Shown: positions 1 to 8,150, counted from the first letter of the stretch. The stretch: DNA of 10,537 nucleotides from an uncultured Lachnospiraceae bacterium (GCA_910588595.1 CAJUQU010000120.1:1-10537); one strand, 5' to 3'. Numbers and translations are program-made. Notes: generated by a model from the letters alone, not told the origin.

Positions 1-90
1 TCGGCTTTATTTGGATACGCCAGATTCAACTATGGCTGGGCGCTGAATTGTAACATACAACTTTCAATACCAAAACTTTATTGCGGAGAT

Positions 91-2049
91 TTACTTTTTA
101 CCACCGGTTCCCTGATAGGACGGCATGCTTTGAAACTGCCTGAATTTCTCCTTAATACTGTCTGCCGAGAGCGCATAATGATAGATCTCAAACCCTGCAA
201 GCTTCCCTGCGAACGATTCCTGGTACTCGTCCCCGCCCAACATGATCTGATCGACCACTTTCAGGTCTGGCATGTTCTCCCGGCTTCCGACCAGCAATCC
301 GTTGAAATAAAGCTTTCCGATGTGCGTGATCACATCATAGGTCGCACAGATGTACGACCACTGTCCGGGGACAGCCGGCCTGCACATGATATCGTGCCAC
401 TCGTTGGGCTCCCTGTCATCCTTGATCCGGAAAAACATATCCCCATGACCACTGTTTGGCATCAGGCTCATGAACCCCTCCGCATACGTTATGTAAAAGA
501 TGCTTGTCCAAGGCTGTGCCTTATCGGGATTGATCCAGAAACAGATCGAATAACTGTCGCTGTACATGACCTCCTTTGGCAGCACGACCAGATTCTCATT
601 TACCTTTCCCCCCGGAAAGCACAGTGCACTTTGCCCGTCATATACCCCTGATGCGTAATCCAGTCCTTCTCCCATGTAGACGCCTTCATATTGCCCCCCT
701 TCATCAAACAGATGGTCAGAGAATGAAAACACTGTGGGATTGAGATTGTGCATAAAGAACAGTCTGTCGCGGTATTGTCCATAAAATGACGCCTCATCAC
801 AGGGAACACCGTAGAAATCGCCCACACCGAACTGTGCTCCATAACTGGCAAGCATCTTTACCTGCGCAGTGTTCTCGATACCCTGCGCCACGATCCCACA
901 GTGCAGATCTCTTCCAAGGCTGATCACATTCCGCAGGATAGACACACTCGTCTCGCTGTGTTCCGCATCCGCCAGCAGATTTGTCCCCAGCTTCAACAGT
1001 TGGGAGGGAACTTTCTTCATCACGCTGAGCGACGAGGAAGCAAAATTGTTGATCGCCACCCGAAAGCCTTCACTGATCAGCTGATTGGCGATATCATACA
1101 TTTTCTCACCGTTTTCCCAGAAGTCCCGCTCCTCGATACAGATCTGTATCTCCCTGCGGCTGACTCCATACTTGTCCATGCACTGTGCGATCATTGCAAT
1201 GCTGTCTTTCTGTAGGAGAAACCTGCCGGACAGCCGCACATAGAATTCTATTATACTGAATTCTGTATCCTTCCATCTGGATTTCTGTCTGCATACCTCC
1301 TCCAGGACAAAGTTCCCCAGCTGTATATCGATACTGTACTGTTGAAATATAGGCATAAACTTTTCTTCGGAGAGCACACTCTTTCCGGGAAAGTCCCACT
1401 GTATCACAGTTTCCACCGCATAGACATCGGAAGTCTGTATATAAATCACCGGTCGATACAAAAGACGAAGCTCCTGCCAGACAAGCCCTAAAACTGCCCG
1501 CTCCTTGATCAGCCTTTCCTCCTCGATCTGTTCCCGAATATCTTCATATACAACAAAGTCGCCTTTGGTGGATTTTTTGACCTGATACATCGCAACGTCC
1601 GCCTGCTCCAATATGGCCTGAAGTCCGACGTCGACCTTCTGTCCATAGCTGACACCGATACTAAAAGACAGCAGCTTTTCGACATTCACATCAAAGTCGC
1701 CGCTGCGCAGACCTTCCTGCATCTGTTGCAGCTTTCTCTCCATATCGGATATCTGCAGCGCCCCATCACAAAAGACAACAAACTCATCACCGCCCATTCT
1801 GACAACAAGCTGCCCCTCAAAAATCTCCCTCAGCAGAACACTGATGAAGACCAAAAGTTCATCCCCTTTTGCATGACCATATATGTCATTGACCAATTTA
1901 AAATTATCCACATCTATGTACAGGCAGTGAACCTCTGTCCCCTCCGAAAGAGACGCCCACAGTTCCCCCATCCCGCGTCTGTTGTACAATCCCGTCAGAT
2001 AATCCGTATTCTTCTCTGCATTTTCCAGTTCTTGAAAAAAGGCTCCCAT
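91..2049 (-). CDS. GGDEF diguanylate cyclase with degenerate EAL domain and C-terminal LamG-like domain
   Basis: Predicted cytoplasmic diguanylate cyclase of 652 residues that makes cyclic-di-GMP from GTP. Residues about 14-170 form the GGDEF domain: DYLTGLYNRR at the start, the metal-binding D-x-D-x-F-K-x-x-N-D segment near 46-55, and an intact GGDEF signature at 86-90. The inhibitory RxxD site that normally precedes it is replaced by FEGQ (77-80), so product inhibition through that site is unlikely. Residues about 185-430 resemble an EAL phosphodiesterase, but its key motifs are lost: ETV for EAL (213-215), NNF for DDF (334-336), KLG for KID (353-355), VGDF for the QGY motif (409-412). It is therefore probably not a phosphodiesterase. 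Residues about 440-640 look like a concanavalin-A/LamG beta-sandwich (FWINPD, GQWSYICATYD, LYFNGLLVGS, AGFEIYHYALS). No signal peptide or membrane segment is visible. The start is set by GGAG at 2058-2061, 8 nt upstream, which abuts the stop of the DHH gene. Confidence 0.9.
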   Translation of the reverse strand: MGAFFQELENAEKNTDYLTGLYNRRGMGELWASLSEGTEVHCLYIDVDNFKLVNDIYGHAKGDELLVFISVLLREIFEGQLVVRMGGDEFVVFCDGALQISDMERKLQQMQEGLRSGDFDVNVEKLLSFSIGVSYGQKVDVGLQAILEQADVAMYQVKKSTKGDFVVYEDIREQIEEERLIKERAVLGLVWQELRLLYRPVIYIQTSDVYAVETVIQWDFPGKSVLSEEKFMPIFQQYSIDIQLGNFVLEEVCRQKSRWKDTEFSIIEFYVRLSGRFLLQKDSIAMIAQCMDKYGVSRREIQICIEERDFWENGEKMYDIANQLISEGFRVAINNFASSSLSVMKKVPSQLLKLGTNLLADAEHSETSVSILRNVISLGRDLHCGIVAQGIENTAQVKMLASYGAQFGVGDFYGVPCDEASFYGQYRDRLFFMHNLNPTVFSFSDHLFDEGGQYEGVYMGEGLDYASGVYDGQSALCFPGGKVNENLVVLPKEVMYSDSYSICFWINPDKAQPWTSIFYITYAEGFMSLMPNSGHGDMFFRIKDDREPNEWHDIMCRPAVPGQWSYICATYDVITHIGKLYFNGLLVGSRENMPDLKVVDQIMLGGDEYQESFAGKLAGFEIYHYALSADSIKEKFRQFQSMPSYQGTGGKK

Positions 2050-2061
2050 CTCATGTTCTCC

Positions 2062-3042
2062 TCACAAAATACTTCTCATCTCCTGAATCACTGTTATAAA
2101 TCTTCCCTTGATATCGTCAAGCAGCGCCGTTTTCGCCTGCACATCACCGTCAAACGGGACGAAACCACCTGCCATGGAGGCATGACCGCCACCGTTTCCA
2201 ATGCCGTCGAGTGCCTTTCCGATCACCTTGCCGGCATCGAGCGCCGTCCCCTCGCTGCGGACCGAGAGCTTGATCCCGCCATCCTTCACAGAGTACACTA
2301 CGGAGAACGTAACCTCCTTCAGCGCGAGCATGAAATCAGAGATGTCCGCAATGACAGGACAGTCTTTCCCCGTATCTGCAAAACTGACGTCCTCATGGAC
2401 CTCGATGCTCGAGATCGCCTTTGAATAGGCAACGAGATCCTCAAAACACAGGATACTGTTCTCCAACATGGATATGATATTGTAATCACACTCGTCATAC
2501 ATGCGGTAGAGCATCTCAATATCCAGCCTTGATACGCCGCGGTTCAGATTATTGGTATCTATGCGGATGCCATATGTCAGCGCTGTCGCGATATTTCTGT
2601 CCATCGGAACATTGTTTTCAAAAAAATACTGCGCGATCATGGTCGAGCAGGCACCGATCTCCGGACGGATGTCTCTGAAACGGTACTCAAACAGATCATT
2701 GTCTGGATGATGGTCAATACAGATGATCTCATCCCCTGTGATATCGATGATGTTGGAGTTCCCTTTCTGGGAATCCACCAGGATCACCTCATCATCATCG
2801 GTCAGCACTTTGACCAGATCATCGACATTCAGAAGCTCTATCCCCATGAGCTCCACAAGCTTGCCGGTGCTATAGCGGTCAATCCTTCCCTTGTAACATA
2901 GTGTCGCACGCACGCCGCGCAGTTTCAACAGCCGCTGCAGCCCATATGCGCTTGCGATCGCATCCGGATCCGGAAAATTGTGTGTCTGTATATACACATG
3001 TTCCCGATTGATCTCGCCCAGTAACCTATCCAAATTTGTCAT
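2062..3042 (-). CDS. DHH/DHHA1 family phosphoesterase (NrnA-like)
   Basis: A 326-residue cytoplasmic phosphoesterase of the DHH superfamily. All expected metal-binding motifs are present: H21, D25 and D27 in HNFPDPDAIAS, D90 in ILVDSQ, the name-giving DHH at 110-112, and D162 in GIRIDTNN. The C-terminal DHHA1 domain carries GNGGGHASMAGG (about 282-293), which grips the nucleotide end. Characterised family members such as NrnA cleave very short RNAs, pGpG or pAp using manganese; the sequence does not tell which substrate is used here. It is the first gene of an operon with the GGDEF gene: its TGA stop is 12 bp from the next start and touches that gene's ribosome binding site. This makes a role in turning over pGpG or another cyclic-dinucleotide product reasonable, though this is inference. 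The start has a GGGGG ribosome binding site at 3050-3054. No N-terminal PAS, GGDEF or membrane region is present, so it is not a GdpP-type protein. Confidence 0.92.
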   Translation of the reverse strand: MTNLDRLLGEINREHVYIQTHNFPDPDAIASAYGLQRLLKLRGVRATLCYKGRIDRYSTGKLVELMGIELLNVDDLVKVLTDDDEVILVDSQKGNSNIIDITGDEIICIDHHPDNDLFEYRFRDIRPEIGACSTMIAQYFFENNVPMDRNIATALTYGIRIDTNNLNRGVSRLDIEMLYRMYDECDYNIISMLENSILCFEDLVAYSKAISSIEVHEDVSFADTGKDCPVIADISDFMLALKEVTFSVVYSVKDGGIKLSVRSEGTALDAGKVIGKALDGIGNGGGHASMAGGFVPFDGDVQAKTALLDDIKGRFITVIQEMRSIL

Positions 3043-3095
3043 ACTGTTTCCCCCATTGCTTATCTTTGTAAATACAATGCTTACACTTATCCTTC

Positions 3096-3125
3096 ATTTT
3101 ATCACACTCCTATGTGAAATGCCAC
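3096..3125 (-). promoter_or_regulatory. Candidate promoter of the DHH-GGDEF operon
   Basis: Read on the minus strand, TAAAAT (3096-3101) is preceded by TGA, giving an extended -10 element. An 18-bp spacer leads to GTGGCA (3120-3125), four of six matches to the -35 consensus. The leader to the DHH start would be about 45-50 nt. Confidence 0.4.
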
Positions 3126-3172
3126 TTTAAATCTATTCATTTCCCCTGTTTTTCAGTCTTTTGTCACTGCAT

Positions 3173-3269
3173 ACATTTGGCTGTTCTGATATATTGCTCA
3201 CATATGGCTGCTCACACAGTACTCAGCCTTTGCGGATTTTTACCTGTTGGCGGAACAGTTGGCGGAACG
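3173..3269. repeat. Two pairs of short direct repeats in the divergent regulatory region
   Basis: ACATTTGGCTGTTC (3173-3186) recurs as ACATATGGCTGCTC (3200-3213), 12 of 14 identical with a 27-bp period. Downstream, GTTGGCGGAAC is repeated exactly in tandem (3246-3256 and 3258-3268, period 12), ending about 15 bp before the -35 of the AraC promoter. Direct repeats near a promoter are typical operators for AraC-family proteins, so these may be sites for self-regulation; that role is inferred. The rest of 3043-3365 contains only the two divergent promoters and no gene. Confidence 0.45.
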
Positions 3270-3283
3270 GAATGAATATGTAC

Positions 3284-3312
3284 TGGAAAATCTTTTTCGC
3301 ACATGCTATAAT
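3284..3312 (+). promoter_or_regulatory. Promoter of the AraC-family regulator
   Basis: A perfect TATAAT (3307-3312) with an extended TGC just before it lies 17 bp from TGGAAA (3284-3289), four of six matches to the -35 consensus. Transcription would start near 3319, giving a leader of about 45 nt before the ATG at 3366. Confidence 0.65.
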
Positions 3313-3365
3313 AGCTAAAGCGCGTTTGGAAAATGCCAAATATAACTGCCGGGAGGTATTGCGCC

Positions 3366-4268
3366 ATGTACAATCTGTTTGAACCGGGAGATCTGCTGAA
3401 CTCCCCCTATGAGGCTTTCCTGTTTGATACGGCAAAACATAGTTTCCCAATACGGTCGCACTGGCATCATTATATGGAGATCATTTTGATGGTTGAGGGA
3501 ACTGCCGTGATCGATAGCGACGAAAACAAATATCTGCTGCACCCTGGCGACATGGCTGCCCTTCCGCCCAAAAGTATCCATGCGATCTACAATGAATCCG
3601 GCGTGCAGGAGCATCTTCTGTACTATGTGATCAAGTTTGACCTGAACCGTTTCCGGGACAATATCGGATATGTCCCCCAGCTCAAAAGTGCTGTCCTGCA
3701 GGCGATGGAGGAACTCGACGTCTCTTTCTATTTTTCCTCGCAGGAACTTACGGGTTTTCCGGTTCTGGAATTTGTCAGCGGCTGCGCCCGTGAGGCATGT
3801 TTCAAACATTACGGGCACTACATGATCATGTACTCCTACCTCAACTGTATCCTGGTCAACATGCTGCGCATCTGGCGTGTACGCGGATTTACACCGTCCT
3901 ACGAGATCTCGCCTCCGTCCGGCAGCTCCATCGAAACCATCACAGAGTACATAGACGCGCACTCTGACCAGCCGTTAAAAGTCGAGCAGCTTGCCATGCG
4001 CTGCAATATGAGCTACTCCTTTTTTGCCAAACAGTTCCGCCAGATTTATGGACGCTCATGCAAGGAGTACATCGAATATATCCGTGTGATCAAAACTGAG
4101 GACATGCTGCTCTTTACCGATTACGATATGACCTACATCAGCCAGGCAGCCGGTTTCTCTGACTGCAGCCACATGATCAAGACCTTTCGGAAATACAAAA
4201 ACATCACGCCAAAACAGTTCCGGATACAAAATACCAAGAACCTGCGCGGTTCTTATGCACATTTGTAA
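3366..4268 (+). CDS. AraC-family transcriptional regulator with cupin-like sensor domain
   Basis: A 300-residue DNA-binding regulator of typical AraC-family length. The N-terminal half begins with a cupin-like beta-barrel (SHWHHYMEIILMVEG at 31-45 and LHPGDMAALPP at 58-68), a fold that usually binds a small molecule, often a sugar. Residues about 188-290 form the AraC DNA-binding region with two helix-turn-helix units: LKVEQLAMRCNMSYSFFAKQF (about 204-224) and the second around DMTYISQAAGFSDCSHMIKTF (about 254-274), ending in the family signature KYKNITPKQFR. An in-frame ATG exists at 3333, but the start at 3366 is preferred because GGGAGGT at 3351-3357 lies 8 nt upstream. It is transcribed away from the DHH-GGDEF operon, so it may act on the shared intergenic region; no sugar transport or metabolism gene lies beside it to suggest the ligand. 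Confidence 0.93.
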   Translation: MYNLFEPGDLLNSPYEAFLFDTAKHSFPIRSHWHHYMEIILMVEGTAVIDSDENKYLLHPGDMAALPPKSIHAIYNESGVQEHLLYYVIKFDLNRFRDNIGYVPQLKSAVLQAMEELDVSFYFSSQELTGFPVLEFVSGCAREACFKHYGHYMIMYSYLNCILVNMLRIWRVRGFTPSYEISPPSGSSIETITEYIDAHSDQPLKVEQLAMRCNMSYSFFAKQFRQIYGRSCKEYIEYIRVIKTEDMLLFTDYDMTYISQAAGFSDCSHMIKTFRKYKNITPKQFRIQNTKNLRGSYAHL

Positions 4269-4310
4269 TGGAATGGCACTAATGCCTTGCATTAGTGCCA
4301 TTCCATTTTA
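4267..4310. terminator. Convergent hairpin terminator between AraC and SNF2 genes
   Basis: A perfect 19-bp stem (4267-4285 with 4289-4307) closes a CTT loop; the first two stem bases belong to the AraC stop codon. On the plus strand the stem runs into TTTT, a short U tract that suits an intrinsic terminator. On the minus strand it begins three bases after the SNF2 stop codon, but the following tract is poor in U, so termination in that direction may be weaker. Confidence 0.8.
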
Positions 4311-7300
4311 CTACCCCCGCAGCAAATCCATCAATTCATCCTTACTCATACTGCCAAGCTGTCCGAGTTCACCGTTCATAACCTGCTCTGCGAGATCACG
4401 CTTTGTCTCCTGCAGTTTCAGGATCTTCTCCTCGACGCTGTGTCTTGCGATCAGCTTATATACAGTCACCTTCTTGGTCTGTCCGATGCGGTGTGCCCTG
4501 TCAGTCGCCTGATTCTGCGCAGCGATATTCCACCACGGGTCATAGTGAATCACAACATCTGCCCCTGTCAGGTTCAGACCGACACCGCCCGCTTTCAGTG
4601 AGATCAAAAATACCGGGACTTCGTTCTGGTTAAAAGCTTTTACAAGCTGCAGGCGCTTTTCCTTAGACGTTTCACCTGTGATCACATAGTAATCGATCCC
4701 CTGTTCATCGAGACGCTTTTTGATCAGGTCGAGCATCGATGTAAACTGGGAAAACAGCAGCATCTTGTGACCGCCGTCCATCGCGCTCTGCATCAGTTCC
4801 ACACAGGAATCGAGCTTAGCCGACTCCCCTTTGTAATTGTCAAAGCACAGACTCGGATCACAGCAGATCTGCCGAAGCCTTGTCAGCTCAGCAAGCACCT
4901 TTAATTTATTTTTGTTAAAATCATCATCGTCCTGCCCTGCAAGCATCTCCTGCATATGCACTACCTGCGCATCGTAAGCTGTCTGCTGCACCTTATCAAA
5001 TTTGATATAGCGCACCTCCTCAAGCTTATCCGGGAGATCTTTTAAGACATCCGACTTTAGGCGGCGCATGATAAATGGACCTACCATTCTACGAAGTCTT
5101 CCCATGGCGTCCTTGTCGTCATACTTGGCGATCGGCGTCTCGATCTCGCGCTTAAAAACCTCATAGCTGTACAAAAATCCCGGCATCAGATAATCAAAGA
5201 TACTCCACAGCTCGCTCAGCCTGTTCTCGATCGGCGTACCCGTCAGCGCGATCCGCATCTGGCTGTCGATGACCTTGACTGCCTTCGCAGCCGCAGTCGT
5301 GTGATTCTTGATATACTGTGCCTCGTCGATCACCTGATATGTAAATTTCTTGCCCTCATAAAAAGATATATCCCTTCGGAGCAGATCATAGGAAGTGACA
5401 CTCACGTCATAATCCGCATAGGCCTCGATCTTCTGCTGGCGTTCCTGCTGGTCTCCTGTGATGAGCTGTACTTTCAATGCCGATCCAAACCTGTCAAACT
5501 CCTCTCCCCAGTTAAAAACAAGCGAAGCAGGCGCAACGACAAGTGTAGTCACACCCTTCTTTCTCTCAGATAAGATAAAGGAGATCGCCTGTATCGTCTT
5601 TCCAAGTCCCATGTCGTCCGCCAGGATCCCGCCAAACTGACAGGACTGCAGCGTCTTTAACCACTTGAATCCGTTTTCCTGGTAGCCGCGCATAACTTGT
5701 TTCAGGCTTGCAGGCACTTCGTAATCCGCATCGCTGATCGTCTTGAAATTCTTCACCATCTCCCGAAAGGTGTGATCCCTGTTTGTGTACACCCCTTCTT
5801 TTTCCTCGAGAAGTTTATCCAGATAGAGCGTGCGGTATATGGGCAGATGGATCTTGCCCTTGATAAACTCCTTGGGCGGAAGGTGCATCGTATCCACCAG
5901 TTCCTTCAGCATCTGGAGATTCTCATCTTCCAGATTGACAAAGTCGCCATTTTTGAGTCTGTAATATTTCTTTCGCACCTTATATCCCTTCAACACATCG
6001 AGCAGTTCTTCCCTGGAAATGTTCTCCGTGTCGATCTCCAGATCAAGCAGGCCGCTCGAGACTGACACACCGACAGACATGCGCATCTTGCGCACAATAT
6101 TCAGGCTCTTGTACGCATTGGTGCAGCGCACCTCCCCGAGCTCGGCAAGCCGCTCCACTCCGCTGTTCAACACTTCATAGATACTGTCCTCCTCGCAGCC
6201 GCAGCAAAACACATCCCGCTCCTTGTCGGCATACGGAAAAACCTGTTTTGTGAGGAAGAAAATCTCACGCTCACGCCCCTCGAGCCGAAAGCTCTCATAG
6301 TATGATGTGCCCGGATCCGAGAGAACGGACTCTATGACCGAGCACTCTTTTTCTCCGTATTGGGCTGCCACGCGGCAGGTGATATCTCCATCCGCGGCAT
6401 CCAGATAAAAGATAAATACCACCTCGGGCGGAAGATACCTGTGGATCTCCTCACTGTCCTCCTCCATGACCGTAAAAATCTCCTCGAGCTGCGGAAGCAT
6501 GGAGTAATAGAAGTCCGTGAGCTTAGAGCGCCCGATCTGAAAACTGACCTGTCCCATGTCCGCCATGCTGAGCAGGGGACTTATCTTCTCAATGACACTA
6601 ATGTCAGTTTTATACAGAATATTCTCTTCAATGTAGCAGGCACTCACCGCACCAATATAGAATACCGGCATATTACATGCAACGTCGACACCATGAAACT
6701 CGCTTTTCCTGCCAAAGCTGCTCTTACGGATCTGCATCTTGAGTTCCGGTGTGCCCTCTTTGCAGGTGAGCATGACTTTTCCCCTTTTTGAAGATAATTT
6801 GTCTTCATACTCGACAGCATCGTCATCCATCATTTCACAGAACTGGTCAAGACGCCAGCCGTACAGCTCAAAATCAGCGCATTTTCTTTTTCTATCATAA
6901 TAGTAGTACCGCATCTCACTGATGCGGTTGATCATGTCCTCTTCCTCCTGTATGACTTTGCTCAGAAATTCATACCACTGTCTTGCGCGTTCCCCAAAAT
7001 TATTGATGTTCTGGTTTAGTTTCGTGCTCGTACCATACTGCACGATCTCAGAGCCGCGCACCTGCGCACAGAACTCAATCAGATCCTTGACGACAAAAAG
7101 TTTCCCTGTGCCAATCTTAAAAGAGAGCCGCAGTCCGTCGTCATTGCGGATCAGCCTGGGGACAAGGTTCAGCGTCTCCTCCTGTCTGGTCGCGCTCGCC
7201 ACGATCTGGTTTGTGTGGCTGCGCTGAAAATTTGCGAGCAATATCGCCCCGAGCCTGTCTGTCGCATCACCCACTTCCTTCTGCTGCATGTAAGACTCCA

Positions 7301-7724
7301 CATGCTGAAGTACCGCTGCCACAAACGCGCAATTACTGTTCTTCCTCGAAAACCATCCATAACCATAAGAACGGCTGCACTCAGGACAGCCGCAGTCCGT
7401 CCTGAGCACCGTGTCTCTGTTAAAGACCACGTCGACATGAAACTGCCGTCCTTGGCAATTTCCCCAGCCGCTCACATGGGCAACCATATCATTCATCTGC
7501 TCATAATACCCGACATTGATACTTTCCACATTAACTGCCTTAGATGCGATGTACTCCTGCCCCTTTCTCAACGCATCCCCTGAAAATTCAAGTTTTTTCT
7601 GTATTTCGTCTATTTGAAAATACTGATAATGTGATTCCGCAGGCGTGGAGACCGCTGTGCTCTGTGTCTCCTTCCCGCTCTTTCTCGCAATATCCACATT
7701 TCTCTTTTTTTCCTGTTTGCGCAT
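4311..7724 (-). CDS. SNF2-family DEAD/DEAH-box helicase with degenerate SWIM zinc finger
   Basis: A large bacterial SWI2/SNF2 ATPase, 1137 residues from the chosen start. The N-terminus is very basic. Near 109-134 lies a SWIM-type finger, DCGCPEC followed by NCAF; the last ligand, normally His in C-x-H, is Phe here. The middle (about 200-660) resembles the SNF2-associated region of bacterial SWIM proteins. The ATPase core is complete: MGLGKT (705-710), DEAQ (800-803), TGTPIENR (828-835), KAGGVGLNLT (1044-1053) and QATDRAHRIGQ (1072-1082). Such enzymes translocate on double-stranded DNA and move or strip bound proteins; the cellular role of this bacterial branch is not settled. The ATG at 7724 is chosen because AGGAG at 7732-7736 is 7 nt upstream. 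Other in-frame starts are ATG 7769 (GAGGGG, tight spacing) and GTG 7805, which would add 15 or 27 basic residues. It is a single-gene unit with no defence or modification gene beside it. Confidence 0.93.
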   Translation of the reverse strand: MRKQEKKRNVDIARKSGKETQSTAVSTPAESHYQYFQIDEIQKKLEFSGDALRKGQEYIASKAVNVESINVGYYEQMNDMVAHVSGWGNCQGRQFHVDVVFNRDTVLRTDCGCPECSRSYGYGWFSRKNSNCAFVAAVLQHVESYMQQKEVGDATDRLGAILLANFQRSHTNQIVASATRQEETLNLVPRLIRNDDGLRLSFKIGTGKLFVVKDLIEFCAQVRGSEIVQYGTSTKLNQNINNFGERARQWYEFLSKVIQEEEDMINRISEMRYYYYDRKRKCADFELYGWRLDQFCEMMDDDAVEYEDKLSSKRGKVMLTCKEGTPELKMQIRKSSFGRKSEFHGVDVACNMPVFYIGAVSACYIEENILYKTDISVIEKISPLLSMADMGQVSFQIGRSKLTDFYYSMLPQLEEIFTVMEEDSEEIHRYLPPEVVFIFYLDAADGDITCRVAAQYGEKECSVIESVLSDPGTSYYESFRLEGREREIFFLTKQVFPYADKERDVFCCGCEEDSIYEVLNSGVERLAELGEVRCTNAYKSLNIVRKMRMSVGVSVSSGLLDLEIDTENISREELLDVLKGYKVRKKYYRLKNGDFVNLEDENLQMLKELVDTMHLPPKEFIKGKIHLPIYRTLYLDKLLEEKEGVYTNRDHTFREMVKNFKTISDADYEVPASLKQVMRGYQENGFKWLKTLQSCQFGGILADDMGLGKTIQAISFILSERKKGVTTLVVAPASLVFNWGEEFDRFGSALKVQLITGDQQERQQKIEAYADYDVSVTSYDLLRRDISFYEGKKFTYQVIDEAQYIKNHTTAAAKAVKVIDSQMRIALTGTPIENRLSELWSIFDYLMPGFLYSYEVFKREIETPIAKYDDKDAMGRLRRMVGPFIMRRLKSDVLKDLPDKLEEVRYIKFDKVQQTAYDAQVVHMQEMLAGQDDDDFNKNKLKVLAELTRLRQICCDPSLCFDNYKGESAKLDSCVELMQSAMDGGHKMLLFSQFTSMLDLIKKRLDEQGIDYYVITGETSKEKRLQLVKAFNQNEVPVFLISLKAGGVGLNLTGADVVIHYDPWWNIAAQNQATDRAHRIGQTKKVTVYKLIARHSVEEKILKLQETKRDLAEQVMNGELGQLGSMSKDELMDLLRG

Positions 7725-7731
7725 AGCTTCT

Positions 7732-7736
7732 CTCCT
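7732..7736 (-). promoter_or_regulatory. Ribosome binding site deciding the SNF2 start
   Basis: AGGAG on the minus strand with a 7-nt spacer before ATG at 7724. It is the strongest of the three candidate initiation sites for the helicase. Confidence 0.6.
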
Positions 7737-7874
7737 TGTTCTCTTCTTCCATTTCACAGTGCGCGGCATCTTCCCCTCACGTTTCCGTCTGGCAACCGAT
7801 GGCACTTTTCCTGTCCCTATTCGACATACATCTCCATATTTGTGAAAATGTAGTACACTTTTTTATCAATATCA

Positions 7875-8123
7875 TCATACCATCATGTCTATATAAAGTC
7901 GAGAACTATTAATCGCAGAGCCCATATACTTGATGAAGCTGCGTATTTCCTGATATCCTTCTTCCTCCTTGACCGGATGGAACACCAGTGCTCCATCCAG
8001 ACAGAAATTAGATTTGTGGGCTGCATGATTCGTGCCAGTGCTAGGCAAAATTTCGACGGCGATGCGGTGGCATCGTCTAGAAATTTTAACGACGCAATGG
8101 TGCGAAACAGGCAGTTCACGATT
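7875..8123 (-). pseudogene. Orphan open frame lacking a good start, possible gene remnant
   Basis: An 82-codon stretch bounded by TAG (8124-8126) and TGA (7875-7877) with no ATG near its beginning and no ribosome binding site. The last 40 residues look protein-like (LDGALVFHPV, then KEEEGYQEIRSFIKYMG, then SSRLYIDMMV). The first half runs through the inverted-repeat element, where other frames are also open. It may be the C-terminal tail of a gene disrupted by that element, or a chance frame. I do not recognise a family. Confidence 0.25.
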
Positions 8124-8150
8124 CTAATTTCTGACCGGACGGAACACCAG
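7970..8150. repeat. Imperfect inverted-repeat (palindromic) element, MITE-like or structured RNA
   Basis: The segment is symmetric about 8067/8068. CGATGC (8060-8065) and GCATCG (8070-8075) flank GGTG at the centre; the arms stay in register outwards, with about 30 of 40 positions between 8003 and 8042 matching the reverse complement of 8093-8132, including a perfect 10-bp block (8003-8012). Outside, TCCATCC (7992-7998) faces GGACGGA (8137-8143) across the same axis. A 19-bp direct repeat, TGACCGGATGGAACACCAG at 7970-7988 and the same with one change at 8132-8150, marks both edges. The left copy also folds on itself (GGATGGA 7975-7981 with TCCATCC 7992-7998). No transposase is present. This could be a small non-autonomous mobile repeat or a long hairpin RNA. 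Confidence 0.6.

Noticed and set aside
1..651. Long open frame on the plus strand from the left edge
   Set aside because: It is antisense to the LamG-like part of the GGDEF gene, has no ribosome binding site and shows no recognisable domain; the minus-strand gene is clearly real.
1726..2424. 232-codon plus-strand frame
   Set aside because: It lies opposite the ends of both the GGDEF and DHH genes, whose motifs are intact; its translation is of odd composition and has no domain.
3315..3962. 215-codon minus-strand frame
   Set aside because: It is a shadow of the AraC gene, which has a promoter, a ribosome binding site and full family motifs.
7850..7900. Weak promoter-like boxes upstream of the SNF2 gene (for example TAGACA with GATAAA)
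   Set aside because: The -10 box is poor and several equally weak alternatives exist in this AT-rich stretch.
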